64,000 nucleotides of DNA from the NCBI GenBank assembly GCA_029432775.1, contig JAROAZ010000011.1, positions 62,001-126,000 on the forward strand, written 5' to 3'. A program made the translations under genes and the position numbers. A model generated the notes under the pieces. That model searched no databases, was not told where the DNA came from, and saw nothing but the letters and a program-made list of their open reading frames with translations. The stretch comes from Pontiellaceae bacterium B12227. GTDB lineage: Bacteria; Verrucomicrobiota; Kiritimatiellia; Kiritimatiellales; Pontiellaceae. Shown here piece by piece: positions 1 to 8,932 of the stretch (the stretch's first letter is position 1; each line of letters starts with the position of its first letter).

Positions 1-1659
1 TTTTGGGGCCGCATCACCGACTTCACGAAGGAGTCCGGCCGCATGCAGTATCAGCAGACGGTTGAGGGTGCGGCGCTGGTAATTAATCTGATGAATACCA
101 AGGCCGTGATCTGGGATAAGTATTCTGCCAGAGAACGACAGCAGATTGCCGATCTGATTTCCGACTATGCGCACAGCCTGACGATCGGCCACAACTGGCG
201 CTTTTTTAATGTGCTCATGCTGACCTTCCTGAAAGTGAACGGGTATGCGATCGATGAGGCTGCGCTAAAGGATCACATGCAGCACCTGATGAGCAATTAT
301 GTTGGCGATGGATGGTATATCGATGACACCAACTATGACTTCTACAACCCGTGGGGCTTTCATTTTTACGGACCACTCTGGTGCAAGTGGTATGGCTATG
401 AGCATGAACCGGAAACCGCGGCGATTATCGAACAGCGCAACCGCGATTTTATCCAGAACTGGCCGCGTTTCTTTGCCCGCGACGGGAAGCAGCTGATGTG
501 GGGACGCAGCATTATTTACCGCTTTGCAGCATCGACCGCTTTCGGGGCGCATTTCCTGATGAAGGATCCCGTGCTGGATCCCGGTTTTGCCCGCAAGATT
601 GCTTCCCAGAATATGCTGCAGTTCATGACGAAGGAAGATCTCTATGTGAACGGGCTGCCGTGTCTCGGCTACTATGGCCCGTTTGAGCCGCTGGTGCAGT
701 TCTACAGCTGTGCAGCCAGCCCGTTCTGGTGCGCCAAGACCTTTGTGGCGCTTACGCTGCCCGAGGATTCGCCGTTCTGGACCGCTCCGGAAAATGAAGG
801 CTTCTGGACGGAGCTGGGTGCGCGTTCGGAAACCATCGAGCTATCCGGTCCAGGGATGCAGATCGTAAATCATGGAACAACCGGAACCACCGAGCTGCGC
901 ACCGGAAAAGTGAAGCTGCACGAAACCTATTATAATCAGCTGCAGTTTAATCCGGACTTCCCGCTGGAAACCGAAACGCCTTTGGGAACTAATGCCGCCA
1001 GTTATTCGATCCGCGAAAAGGATATGGTGCATGATTTCCGCATCCCGCTCGACGTTGCTTTTAATAAATTTGAAGACGATATTTTATATCGTCTTCAGAA
1101 TACCCAGCCGGTTGGGTTGGGCGATCCGAATAAGGGCGGGGTAAACCGCGGGCCGGAGCGGATTGATCTGGCCGATATCACGATTCCCGGCGGGGTCATC
1201 CGGGTGGACCGTGTACGTGTTCCGTATCGCTACGAACTGCAGCTGGGTCATTTTGCTTTGCCTCACCTCGAAGGGCCCGCTCAGGTTGAGAAATGCGCAG
1301 AGGGTCTGGTCGCTTCCATTAAGGACGGCCGGAAGCTGGCCATGATTCCGGTGCATGGGTGGGACCGTATTGATGCTGCTGCACATCACAAGCTGAACCC
1401 GGAAGCGGACGAAAGCACAGTGCTTTATTGTGAACGGATCCGCGAACAGGATTATTCGGGCATGGAGGTTTTTGTAACCGTCCTGCTGCACCGTCTTGAT
1501 GGCGGAGACTGGACGGAGGACGAATTGAATCCCATCCAATCATTGGAAGTTTTGGAGTGGGCTCCTTCGGGCACCGCCTGTGGCGTGAAGCTTTCCCTGA
1601 AAGACGGTCGGGAATATTGCATCGACTACGGCAACGTGGACGGGCGACGGATCATTTAG
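1..1659 (+). CDS. DUF2264 family protein, 5'-truncated by window edge
   Basis: The reading frame is open from base 1, so the gene starts outside the window; the ATG at 43 is only the first in-window methionine. The visible part carries the DUF2264 signature: a WRFFNV segment, then GDGWYIDD and the aromatic run NPWGFHFYGPLW, followed by a C-terminal beta-rich region from about residue 400. DUF2264 proteins have an (alpha/alpha)-barrel-like catalytic part, and some members have been assigned to a beta-glucuronidase family (GH154, from memory), which would suit this glucuronate- and fucose-oriented locus. The activity of this protein is inferred from context only. It is followed by 95 bp holding short repeats and then a GH29 gene on the same strand. 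The family call is solid; the substrate is open. Confidence 0.8.
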   Translation, partial: FWGRITDFTKESGRMQYQQTVEGAALVINLMNTKAVIWDKYSARERQQIADLISDYAHSLTIGHNWRFFNVLMLTFLKVNGYAIDEAALKDHMQHLMSNYVGDGWYIDDTNYDFYNPWGFHFYGPLWCKWYGYEHEPETAAIIEQRNRDFIQNWPRFFARDGKQLMWGRSIIYRFAASTAFGAHFLMKDPVLDPGFARKIASQNMLQFMTKEDLYVNGLPCLGYYGPFEPLVQFYSCAASPFWCAKTFVALTLPEDSPFWTAPENEGFWTELGARSETIELSGPGMQIVNHGTTGTTELRTGKVKLHETYYNQLQFNPDFPLETETPLGTNAASYSIREKDMVHDFRIPLDVAFNKFEDDILYRLQNTQPVGLGDPNKGGVNRGPERIDLADITIPGGVIRVDRVRVPYRYELQLGHFALPHLEGPAQVEKCAEGLVASIKDGRKLAMIPVHGWDRIDAAAHHKLNPEADESTVLYCERIREQDYSGMEVFVTVLLHRLDGGDWTEDELNPIQSLEVLEWAPSGTACGVKLSLKDGREYCIDYGNVDGRRII

Positions 1660-1671
1660 CGACTTCGCCGC

Positions 1672-1722
1672 GGTCTAAGGTCTAAAGTCCGAGTGTCAAA
1701 GGTCTGTCGACTTTTTGACCTT
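1672..1722. repeat. Degenerate heptamer repeat with stem-loop
   Basis: Two perfect GGTCTAA units (1672-1685) are followed by decayed 7-bp units to about 1706. AAGGTC (1699-1704) can pair with GACCTT (1717-1722) over a 12-nt loop; GTCAAA (1695-1700) with TTTGAC (1714-1719) is an alternative stem. It lies in the short gap after the DUF2264 gene and may act as a weak terminator, but has no clean T-tract after the stem. Confidence 0.45.
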
Positions 1723-1754
1723 CGAACACACATTCACCTGAAAGGAAAATTTCC

Positions 1755-3041
1755 ATGGCTGAAATGGATTTGCAAATTACGGCGATAGCGGCAACGGACG
1801 ATCCGCTTTTGCTGCCGCCGGAAAAAATCCAATGGTATCGTGACGCAAAGATCGGACTCTATATTCACTGGGGACTCTACTCGCTGACTCAGGATGGCGA
1901 GTGGACGATGTTCCTGAATGGTATTGATGTAGATGAATACGCCGAGCGGGCTGATCTATTTGCCGGCGATCATTTCGATGCAGATGAGCTTGCTGAGCTG
2001 GCGGTGTCCCTCGGTGCTCGATACAGCTATTTCACGACGCGCCATCATGACGGCTTTTGTTTATACGACAGCGCGGTCTCTGATTTTTCCTCGGTGAAGA
2101 CCGGAGCAAAGCGCGACTTTGTTCGGGAATATCTGGATGCCTTTCGGGCGAAGGGCCTGGAACCGGCGCTCTACTATTCGCCGATGGATTGGCGGTTCCC
2201 CGGCTACTTTTTTCCACACATGTATCATAAGAGCGCGCTCGCGATGAAGCAGCAGGGCTATGCTCAGGTTCGAGAGCTGATGAGCAACTATGGCGTGATT
2301 CCTGTCTTGTGGTACGACGGCGGCTGGCTGGCCCATGGCGGACTGCACTTCTCGATGAAGACCGGCTGGCATGGCCGCAAGCCCGGAACTCCGGGCGATC
2401 AGGGCCAATGGCTGTGGGAACCGGAAAAACTCAATGCCATGGTGCGCGAAATTCAACCCGATGTGCTGATCAATCCGCGCTCCGGCTGGCAAGGCGATTT
2501 CGATACCTATGAGGCGGGACAACTCTACAAATTCATCGATGGAAACAAAATTCAGAACGACCGTCCGTGGGAGGGGTGCGATGCACTCAATGCATGGTGG
2601 AGCCATGTGCCGGGTATTCAGGAAGGGCGGGGCACTGAACACTGGATTCGTACCACGTCGCAGGTGATTTGTCGCGGAGGCAATATGATGATTAACATCG
2701 GCCCCATGGGCGACGGATCACTTGATCCGGAACATACCAAAATTTTCCACGAAACCGGTGAATGGATTCGTGAAAATGGAGAGGCAATCTATGGCACCCG
2801 GGGTGGGCCGTTCGAGCCTGGATCCTGGGGCGGTGCCAGTTGCAGGGGTGATCAGGTATTTCTCCATATTCTGGAGTGGCCGGAAGACGGGCTGATTCTT
2901 CCAGACCTTGGAAATACATTTTCTTCCGCCAAGAAGCTGGTTGATGGTTCGCCGGTCGAATGGGAGCAGGACCAAAAAGGAATCTGTCTAAAGAAGCCGG
3001 AACATATAGAACCGGTGGTTACAGTGGTGGTATTGAAGTAG
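1755..3041 (+). CDS. GH29 alpha-L-fucosidase
   Basis: A 428-residue glycoside hydrolase family 29 enzyme that would remove alpha-L-fucose with retention. The N-terminal TIM-barrel begins with the family signature GLYIHWGLYS near residue 34; RHHDGFCLYDS lies near residue 96, and the nucleophile is predicted to be Asp188 in VLWYDGG. A short C-terminal beta-domain follows after about residue 340. No signal peptide is visible, so it is probably cytosolic. The start ATG at 1755 is preceded by AAAGGAAA. It ends just before operator site A and the AraC-type regulator gene. Fucosidase specificity (linkage, sulfation) cannot be read from the sequence. Confidence 0.93.
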   Translation: MAEMDLQITAIAATDDPLLLPPEKIQWYRDAKIGLYIHWGLYSLTQDGEWTMFLNGIDVDEYAERADLFAGDHFDADELAELAVSLGARYSYFTTRHHDGFCLYDSAVSDFSSVKTGAKRDFVREYLDAFRAKGLEPALYYSPMDWRFPGYFFPHMYHKSALAMKQQGYAQVRELMSNYGVIPVLWYDGGWLAHGGLHFSMKTGWHGRKPGTPGDQGQWLWEPEKLNAMVREIQPDVLINPRSGWQGDFDTYEAGQLYKFIDGNKIQNDRPWEGCDALNAWWSHVPGIQEGRGTEHWIRTTSQVICRGGNMMINIGPMGDGSLDPEHTKIFHETGEWIRENGEAIYGTRGGPFEPGSWGGASCRGDQVFLHILEWPEDGLILPDLGNTFSSAKKLVDGSPVEWEQDQKGICLKKPEHIEPVVTVVVLK

Positions 3042-3045
3042 AGGT

Positions 3046-3074
3046 TGCGCAAAAAAAGTTGAATATTGCGCATT
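3046..3074 (+). promoter_or_regulatory. Operator site A (AraC-type direct repeat) upstream of the regulator gene
   Basis: TGCGCAAA at 3046 and TGCGCATT at 3067 form a direct repeat with a 21-bp period, one base shorter than the 22 bp of the six other copies. It ends only 20 bp before the regulator start codon. The place where the other sites have their -10 hexamer falls inside the regulator coding sequence here (TATGGG, 3105-3110). This geometry fits autorepression better than activation. Binding is inferred. Confidence 0.6.
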
Positions 3075-3093
3075 AAAGGGGCAGCATGTCCCC

Positions 3094-4299
3094 ATGAAAA
3101 AAGATATGGGTAGAAAACGCAGAAGTATATCGTTGCAGTACAAGCGGGTGGCGCTCGCTATTGTAGCCCATGAATATGCCCATGGTCGGCAGAAGATCAA
3201 AGGTATTATTGACTACTATCGCAAACACTCGGCGTGGGAGATTCATCGAAACGAACTGGCGCAACCCTATGTGCTACCCGAAAGCCTGACGGGCTGGCAT
3301 GGCGACGGGATCATTGGTGAGATCTATACCAAGTCCGATGCAGATAATCTAAGCTGCACCGGTGTTCCGTTGGTGAATACGTCGAGTAATGAAACCGCCC
3401 GCGAATTTCCAACCGTTGGAGTGGATAATTATGCAATCGGTCAGATGGCTGCCGAGCATTTGGTCGAGTGTAAGCTCGATAACTTTGCCTTTGTCGGAGT
3501 AACCAGCCTTTGCCATGTCCGCGAAAGATACGAAGGCTTCATCCAGTTGTTGGAGAAGGATGGAAACAGTTGCTCGTTGGTTCAGTATCAGCCGGCTGAA
3601 CAAAACGATGAACACATATCGGAAGAAATGGTTACGCCCGAACAGTTGATGGATGAGCTGCGCGGCCTGGAACTTCCGGTCGGGATAATGGCCTCGAGTG
3701 ACCGCGTCGGTTTTGCAGTACTCGAAGCCTGTCGTCGGCTTGGTCTGCGCTCGCCGGAGGATGTGGCATTAATCGGCGTGGATAACGATGAGATGTATTG
3801 CAATCTGGCTTATTCTTCGATGACTTCGATTGCGCCGAATGCCCGCGAGGTGGGGTTTCAGGCCGCCGCGATGCTGGATAAGTTGATGAACGGGGAAGAG
3901 CTGGCCGAAGCGAGTATTCTTATTCCTCCGAAACGGATTGTTTTCCGCAATTCCACCGATATGACGCGCTCGGAATATCCCGAAGTGGCCCGCGCGCTCC
4001 GCTTTATCCGTAACCATGCAGGTGAATTCATCGATGTCACCAATGTACTTGATGTAGTACCCGTTTCCCGACGTTGGCTCGAAATGAAGTTCAAGGCCGA
4101 GGTCGGCCACGGAATCTACCAGGAAATCCGCCGGATTCATATCGAACGGGCTAAGGAGCTGTTGCTCACGACCGACTGGCCGGTTTCCCGCGTGGCCAAA
4201 GAGAGTGGTTTCAACAATACCGAGCGTTTCGAATTTGCCTTCCAGAAACTGCTCGAGATGAGCGCAACTGAATACCGCAAGACGCAGATAGGGAAATAA
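3094..4299 (+). CDS. XylR-type transcriptional regulator (sugar-binding domain + AraC HTH)
   Basis: A 401-residue regulator. Residues ~15-285 resemble the LacI/periplasmic-binding-protein fold that senses a sugar (PTVGVDNYAIGQMAAEHL near 108; ALIGVDNDEMYCNL near 226). Residues ~300-398 hold an AraC-type double helix-turn-helix (RIHIERAKELLLTTDWPV, then VAKESGFNNTERFEFAFQK). This order, sensor first and AraC HTH last, is the XylR arrangement. Start: ATG 3094 has AAAGGGG (3075-3081) upstream; ATG 3106 is an alternative. Direct-repeat operators lie immediately before (site A) and after (site B) the gene, and five more occur across the next 29 kb, so it is the best candidate for their binding protein. 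The inducer is unknown, probably a fucose- or uronate-containing sugar. Confidence 0.92.
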   Translation: MKKDMGRKRRSISLQYKRVALAIVAHEYAHGRQKIKGIIDYYRKHSAWEIHRNELAQPYVLPESLTGWHGDGIIGEIYTKSDADNLSCTGVPLVNTSSNETAREFPTVGVDNYAIGQMAAEHLVECKLDNFAFVGVTSLCHVRERYEGFIQLLEKDGNSCSLVQYQPAEQNDEHISEEMVTPEQLMDELRGLELPVGIMASSDRVGFAVLEACRRLGLRSPEDVALIGVDNDEMYCNLAYSSMTSIAPNAREVGFQAAAMLDKLMNGEELAEASILIPPKRIVFRNSTDMTRSEYPEVARALRFIRNHAGEFIDVTNVLDVVPVSRRWLEMKFKAEVGHGIYQEIRRIHIERAKELLLTTDWPVSRVAKESGFNNTERFEFAFQKLLEMSATEYRKTQIGK

Positions 4300-4308
4300 G
4301 GTCATTTT

Positions 4309-4374
4309 TGCGCAAATCGTGGTTGGATATTGCGCATTATCAAAGTTGCCCGGATTTCAGCCGTTGTTTACCTT
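4309..4374 (+). promoter_or_regulatory. Operator site B with -10 element, upstream of sulfatase
   Basis: Half-sites TGCGCAAAT (4309) and TGCGCATT (4331) stand 22 bp apart. A -10-like TACCTT (4369-4374) starts 36 bp after the CGC of the proximal half-site, the same distance as at sites C, F and G. The proximal half-site would cover about -50 to -35, the position of a class II AraC activator. It lies between the regulator gene and the sulfatase at 4408. Confidence 0.65.
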
Positions 4375-4407
4375 TGTTCAGCTCATAGAAAGAAGGGATG
4401 GAAATAC

Positions 4408-6045
4408 ATGGTAGTGAAGCATTGGATGATTGCGGGGTTATTCGCCGCAACCTTATCGGTGACGGTGCAGGCAGCGAGTAAGCCGAATATTCTGGTTGTG
4501 ATGCTCGATGATTTCGGCACCGGACATTTTGCTCCGGTGGCCCGGCAGCTCGAACTGGCCGAAGTTGATCCGGATTTCAGGGCCTATACCGAGCAGCTCG
4601 ATGAACCCTACAGCCAGCAGGCCGCGCTTGAAGCTTCTCGCCGGGCCATGCCCTTCATGGAAACGCTGGCAGAGAACGGGGTGGTATTCACCCGGGCCTT
4701 TTCGGCGAGCAGTCTCTGTGCACCGGCCCGCCAGGGCGTGCTCACTGGAACAAACCCGACCCGATGGGGTGCCTACCGTAACATCGATATCAACGTATGC
4801 GGCCTGCCCAAGGGGCGCAGTCTGGCTACCCGCTTTCAGGATGCGGGCTATGCCACTGCGTTTATCGGCAAATGGCATGTCGGTTCGAAAAACAGCGAGC
4901 TGAAAAAGCAAAATGAAGAAGCCGGGGGATCGGAAGCCGATTTAAGGAAGACCGGTTATTGGGGGTCGGTCGTGGAGCGCGACCATCCGTTGAATAACGG
5001 TTTTGACTATGCCTACTTTTACAACCTCTGGGAGTGCCCGTTCTACGACTCCGAGCTGATTTGGGAAAACCGCACATACACCGGGATCTCCCGCGAATAC
5101 AATACCGATCTGTTCACCCGCAAGGCCATGGACTTTATGGAGGCGTCGCTGGATGCCGGCAAACCGTTTCTGATGGACCTCGCACTGCATGCGGTTCATA
5201 TCCCGCTGGATGTCGATGCCCCGGAGGAATATGCCAGCCGCTTCGACACTGGCTATACATCGGTTGACCAGTTCTATTCCCATATATACGCCGTAGACCA
5301 GTCCATTAAGCGCATGGTCGAGATGCTCAAGAAACGTGGTGTATGGGACAACACCCTTTTATTCTTCCTATCCGATAACGGCGCCACCTGCAAAGTGGGC
5401 GATGGCGACCTGAGCCTTATTCCCGGTAACGGATTTCATAAAGGGCACAAGGGGCAGCTTTATCTCGGTGGAACACGGATTCCCATGATGATGGTCTGGC
5501 CAGATAAAATTAAAACCGGCCACGTGGTAGAGCAGAATGTCTCATCCATGGATGTGCTGCCCACGGCACTCGCGGCAGCCGGAGCCGAGCTGCCGAATAA
5601 TATTGATGGCCGGGATTTGTTTCCAATCATTGGAAAACCGGAACAGGTCCTGCATGAGAATCTCTTCTTTACCGGCATCCATGCTCCGGCCTGGGGCTAT
5701 TCCGGTAAGAAAACAATTGTGCATGCCCAGAAAGAACGCGACCGCTGGAACGGCGGGTGGGCGTTCGTCGAAGGGGACTATATTCTGCGCTACATCGGTA
5801 CGCTGGCTCCGGGCCTCGAACAGGAATATCCGGAGGGCCGGTCAGCTTTTTTCAGTCTGCATAATATGAAAGACGATCCGCTGGAGCAGACCGATTTGAT
5901 GAAATCCAAGCCGGAAGTGGCCGAGCGCATGAAGGCTGAATATTTTAAGGTGGCGGATACGCTTCCTGCCCCTTATCGCTTCCGCTACGACGCCTGGGCA
6001 GAGCTGGTTCCAAACCCTGGAAATAACCCGCCGCGGAAACAATGA
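4408..6045 (+). CDS. Family S1 sulfatase, secreted
   Basis: A 545-residue arylsulfatase-type enzyme that would hydrolyse sulfate esters on a polysaccharide or oligosaccharide. The S1 signature CAPARQG contains Cys104, expected to be converted to formylglycine; PNILVVMLDD supplies the metal-binding aspartates and GKWHVG the conserved Lys/His. A Sec signal peptide covers about residues 1-23 (ending VQAAS). The frame is open further upstream from a TTG at 4330, but that would overlap operator B; ATG 4408 has AGAAGGG upstream and directly begins the signal peptide, so it is preferred. Downstream a long-loop hairpin at 6084 probably ends the unit. Confidence 0.93.
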   Translation: MVVKHWMIAGLFAATLSVTVQAASKPNILVVMLDDFGTGHFAPVARQLELAEVDPDFRAYTEQLDEPYSQQAALEASRRAMPFMETLAENGVVFTRAFSASSLCAPARQGVLTGTNPTRWGAYRNIDINVCGLPKGRSLATRFQDAGYATAFIGKWHVGSKNSELKKQNEEAGGSEADLRKTGYWGSVVERDHPLNNGFDYAYFYNLWECPFYDSELIWENRTYTGISREYNTDLFTRKAMDFMEASLDAGKPFLMDLALHAVHIPLDVDAPEEYASRFDTGYTSVDQFYSHIYAVDQSIKRMVEMLKKRGVWDNTLLFFLSDNGATCKVGDGDLSLIPGNGFHKGHKGQLYLGGTRIPMMMVWPDKIKTGHVVEQNVSSMDVLPTALAAAGAELPNNIDGRDLFPIIGKPEQVLHENLFFTGIHAPAWGYSGKKTIVHAQKERDRWNGGWAFVEGDYILRYIGTLAPGLEQEYPEGRSAFFSLHNMKDDPLEQTDLMKSKPEVAERMKAEYFKVADTLPAPYRFRYDAWAELVPNPGNNPPRKQ

Positions 6046-6083
6046 ACTTCGACTGAACGTGAATAAGAACTCTTTAACAGAAG

Positions 6084-6128
6084 CACGCAAAGATCGCTAT
6101 GGACAGGATGCTTTTCTTTGCGTGTTTT
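6084..6128 (+). terminator. Candidate rho-independent terminator
   Basis: CACGCAAAG (6084-6092) is perfectly complementary to CTTTGCGTG (6116-6124), followed by TTTT. The 23-nt loop is long for a terminator. It separates the sulfatase at 4408 from the beta-glucuronidase gene. Confidence 0.5.
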
Positions 6129-6171
6129 ACGATCTTGGTGTTGAAACTGAATTAATAGGAAGGACTGGAAA

Positions 6172-7893
6172 ATGATTTATCCCAAACGAACCCGTACCCG
6201 CGATCTGTTTGAACTCAACGGAATCTGGGATTTTGCCAGAGAGCTCGAACCCGGCGATTTTGCCAACGGCTTTATTCCGGAAAAGCAGGTAGCCGTGCCG
6301 AGCAGCTATAACGATTTGTTCACAGAAGAAGAGTTCCGGTCGTGGGATCGCGGGGTCTGGTATCAGCGCACGTTCACGATGCCGAAGATGCTGAAAGATG
6401 AACGGATTGTGCTGCGCTTTAATTCCGTCAGCTATCGCGGCGAGGCGTTCCTGAACGGCACACGGCTCGGTGAGCACGAAACCGGCTACACTCCCTTTGA
6501 ATTCGATATTACCGATCTCGTCGATTTCGAAAAAGACAACCGGCTCTGTGTTCGTGTTGAAAATATTCTTTCCACTGATACCGTGCCGATGGGGAATCTC
6601 TGCAACGATCCGGAACCGGGGCAGTTTGCCGGGCAGTATCCGGACACGCCGTTCGACTTTTTTCCGTACGCCGGCATTCAGCGCCCCGTAATGATTTATA
6701 CGACTTCCAAAAAAGCGTGGTTGGATTCCGTGGTGGTAACCACGCAGAACGACGGCACCGTGAAGGTTACCGGTAAAGTGGCCGGAGCTGCGGCGAAAGC
6801 CGTTTTCCAATGTTTGGAAACGACGGTTGAGTCAGCGGTAGTCGACGGCACGTTCGAAGCATCGTTTAAGATTGATGATGTAAAACTCTGGGATGTGTGG
6901 GAGCCGAATCTATATGAAGTGGCGATCTGCATTCAGAACGATGCCGGAGAGGCGTTGGATGAATACGCACAGCGCTTCGGCGTGCGCGAAATCAAGGTGG
7001 AAGGCAACCGCATTCTGCTGAACGGAAAACCAGTCTACTTCCAGGGCTTCGGTCGTCACGAAGATTTTCCAATCATTGGAAAAGGGCTGAACCACAGCGT
7101 TAACATCCGCGATCACGAGTTGCTGAAATGGATCAACGCCAACTCCTACCGCACCACGCATTATCCCTATTCCGAAGAGCTGATCCAGCTGTGCGATGAG
7201 CAGGGCATCCTGATCATTTCTGAAGCTCCCGCGGTTTCGATCAACTTTGAATTTGTGACGGAGCGGACGCTCGAAGCGCATCTCAAGGTGCTCGGCGAGC
7301 TGATCGAGCGCGACCGCAACTATCCGTCGGTCGTCATGTGGTCGGTCGCTAACGAAGCCACCACCAACCGCCCGGAATCGATTCCCTATTTCAAGGCGCT
7401 CTCCGAGCTGGTGCGCTCGATGGATTCCACCCGTCCGGTGACGATGATCACCTGCAAGGCGGAAGAAGACATGGTGATGGAGTTCTTCGATGTCGTCGGC
7501 GTGAACCTCTATCCGGGCTGGTATCATCTGCCCGGCCAGGTGAAGGAGGCCAAAGAAGACCTGCGCGACACGCTGGAAAAAATGTATGCCAAATTCAAAA
7601 AGCCGATTCTGATTACCGAATTCGGGGCCGATACGATTCCCGGCCTGCACAGTCTGCCGGCGGAGCAGTGGAGCGAGGAATATCAGACCGAGCTGATTCT
7701 CGGTCTGATTGAAGTCATGCGCGATCTCGATTATGTCGTCGGCGAGCATATCTGGAACTTTGCCGACTTCCGTACCGCGCAGAATTTCTGCCGCGTAGGC
7801 GGCAACAAAAAAGGGGCCTTCACCCGCGATCGCCAGCCAAAAATGGTCTGCCATTTTCTGAAGAAACTCTGGGCGGAACCACGATACAAATAA
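6172..7893 (+). CDS. uidA: GH2 beta-glucuronidase
   Basis: A 573-residue GH2 enzyme colinear with E. coli GusA: sugar-binding beta-sandwich (residues 1-180, GVWYQR near 61), immunoglobulin-like domain (180-270) and TIM-barrel (GFGRHEDF near 298). The predicted acid/base is Glu395 in VANEA and the nucleophile Glu483 in ITEFG. The NKK motif in VGGNKKGAFTRDR near residue 545 matches the Asn-x-Lys clamp that GH2 glucuronidases use to hold the uronate carboxylate, which argues against beta-galactosidase. There is no signal peptide, so it probably works in the cytosol on imported oligosaccharides. RBS AGGAAGG precedes ATG 6172. It is the first gene of a probable operon running to 17088. Confidence 0.93.
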   Translation: MIYPKRTRTRDLFELNGIWDFARELEPGDFANGFIPEKQVAVPSSYNDLFTEEEFRSWDRGVWYQRTFTMPKMLKDERIVLRFNSVSYRGEAFLNGTRLGEHETGYTPFEFDITDLVDFEKDNRLCVRVENILSTDTVPMGNLCNDPEPGQFAGQYPDTPFDFFPYAGIQRPVMIYTTSKKAWLDSVVVTTQNDGTVKVTGKVAGAAAKAVFQCLETTVESAVVDGTFEASFKIDDVKLWDVWEPNLYEVAICIQNDAGEALDEYAQRFGVREIKVEGNRILLNGKPVYFQGFGRHEDFPIIGKGLNHSVNIRDHELLKWINANSYRTTHYPYSEELIQLCDEQGILIISEAPAVSINFEFVTERTLEAHLKVLGELIERDRNYPSVVMWSVANEATTNRPESIPYFKALSELVRSMDSTRPVTMITCKAEEDMVMEFFDVVGVNLYPGWYHLPGQVKEAKEDLRDTLEKMYAKFKKPILITEFGADTIPGLHSLPAEQWSEEYQTELILGLIEVMRDLDYVVGEHIWNFADFRTAQNFCRVGGNKKGAFTRDRQPKMVCHFLKKLWAEPRYK

Positions 7894-7901
7894 TGTGCCC
7901 T

Positions 7902-7926
7902 CGCAGAGGCGCTGAGGGCGCAGAGA
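7902..7926. repeat. GC-rich 8-9 bp tandem repeat
   Basis: Three units in a row: CGCAGAGG, CGCTGAGGG and CGCAGAGA. They lie in the 73-bp gap between the beta-glucuronidase and esterase genes. No function is evident; this is one of four short-period repeat tracts in the window. Confidence 0.5.
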
Positions 7927-7966
7927 TTCTATTCCGCAATAGATAGGAACCCTTTAAGGAGAGAGA

Positions 7967-8932
7967 ATGCCGCATTTATTTGACTTGCCGTTTGAAGCGT
8001 TGGAGTCCTATCCGGGCACCAACCCGCGGCCCGCTGATTTCGATGCCTATTGGGAGGATGCCCTGCATGAAATGCGGGCGGCTGATCCTCAGGTGATAAT
8101 TATTCCGGACCGGGAATTTCAGACGTCGTTTGCTGAGTGCGCACATCTCTGGTTTACGGGCGTCGGCGGGGCACGGGTTCATGCAAAGCTGCTTCGGCCG
8201 AAAGGCGGCGGCGAGCCGCACCCGGCTGTGCTCCCGTTCCATGGGTATACGGTGGACTGTGGTGGCTGGCTGGATAAACTGGCCTATGCGGCAGCCGGCT
8301 ATACCGTTGCGGCGCTGGACTGCCGGGGGCAGGGTGGGCTCTCCGAGGATGTCGGCGGCGTTCAGGGCAACACCCACCATGGTCATATTATTCGCGGTCT
8401 GAACGATACGCCCGATAAACTGCTGTACCGATCTATATTTCTCGATACGGCGCAGCTGGCCGGAATCGTTATGGCCATGGACGATGTGGATGAAAATCGG
8501 GTCGGTACGCTGGGCGGAAGCCAGGGCGGCGCGCTGGCGCTGGCCTGCGCGGCATTGGAACCACGCATTGCGCGAACGGCTCCGTTGCACCCTTTTCTAT
8601 GCGATTACCAGCGGGTGTGGGAGATGGATCTGGCCATGAATGCGTACGGTGAACTGAAAGAATTTTTCAGGAAGTTTGACCCGCAGCATAAAAGCGAGGC
8701 AGAGATTTTCAGGAAGCTTGGCTATATTGATGTGCAGCATCTGGTGCCGCGGATTAAGGCGAGCGTATTGATGGGCGTAACGCTGGATGATCGGATCTGT
8801 CCGCCATCCACACAGTTTGCCGCGTATAACAAAATTGAATCAGCAAAGTCGTTGGAGGTCTATCCCGATTTCGGGCACGAACCTCCGCCGGGCTTTGCAG
8901 AAAAAACATTCACCTTTATGATGGGGCTGTAA
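7967..8932 (+). CDS. Carbohydrate esterase family 7 acetyl esterase
   Basis: A 321-residue alpha/beta-hydrolase of the CE7 acetyl-xylan esterase / cephalosporin-C deacetylase family, which removes O-acetyl groups from short oligosaccharides. Seen are the N-terminal family segment (YPGTNPRPADFDAYW), the CE7 motif RGQGG near residue 113, the nucleophile elbow GGSQGG with Ser185, Asp274 or Asp275 in TLDDRICPPS, and His304 in DFGHEPP; their spacing matches known CE7 triads. It has no signal peptide, so it is probably cytosolic. GGAGAGAG lies just before ATG 7967. It overlaps the next gene by one base, so the two are translationally coupled. It suggests that the glycan or its fragments are acetylated as well as sulfated. 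Confidence 0.92.
   Translation: MPHLFDLPFEALESYPGTNPRPADFDAYWEDALHEMRAADPQVIIIPDREFQTSFAECAHLWFTGVGGARVHAKLLRPKGGGEPHPAVLPFHGYTVDCGGWLDKLAYAAAGYTVAALDCRGQGGLSEDVGGVQGNTHHGHIIRGLNDTPDKLLYRSIFLDTAQLAGIVMAMDDVDENRVGTLGGSQGGALALACAALEPRIARTAPLHPFLCDYQRVWEMDLAMNAYGELKEFFRKFDPQHKSEAEIFRKLGYIDVQHLVPRIKASVLMGVTLDDRICPPSTQFAAYNKIESAKSLEVYPDFGHEPPPGFAEKTFTFMMGL

Noticed and set aside
4330..4407. In-frame extension of the sulfatase to a TTG at 4330
   Set aside because: It would overlap the proximal half-site of operator B and the -10 hexamer; ATG 4408 has a good RBS and begins the signal peptide.
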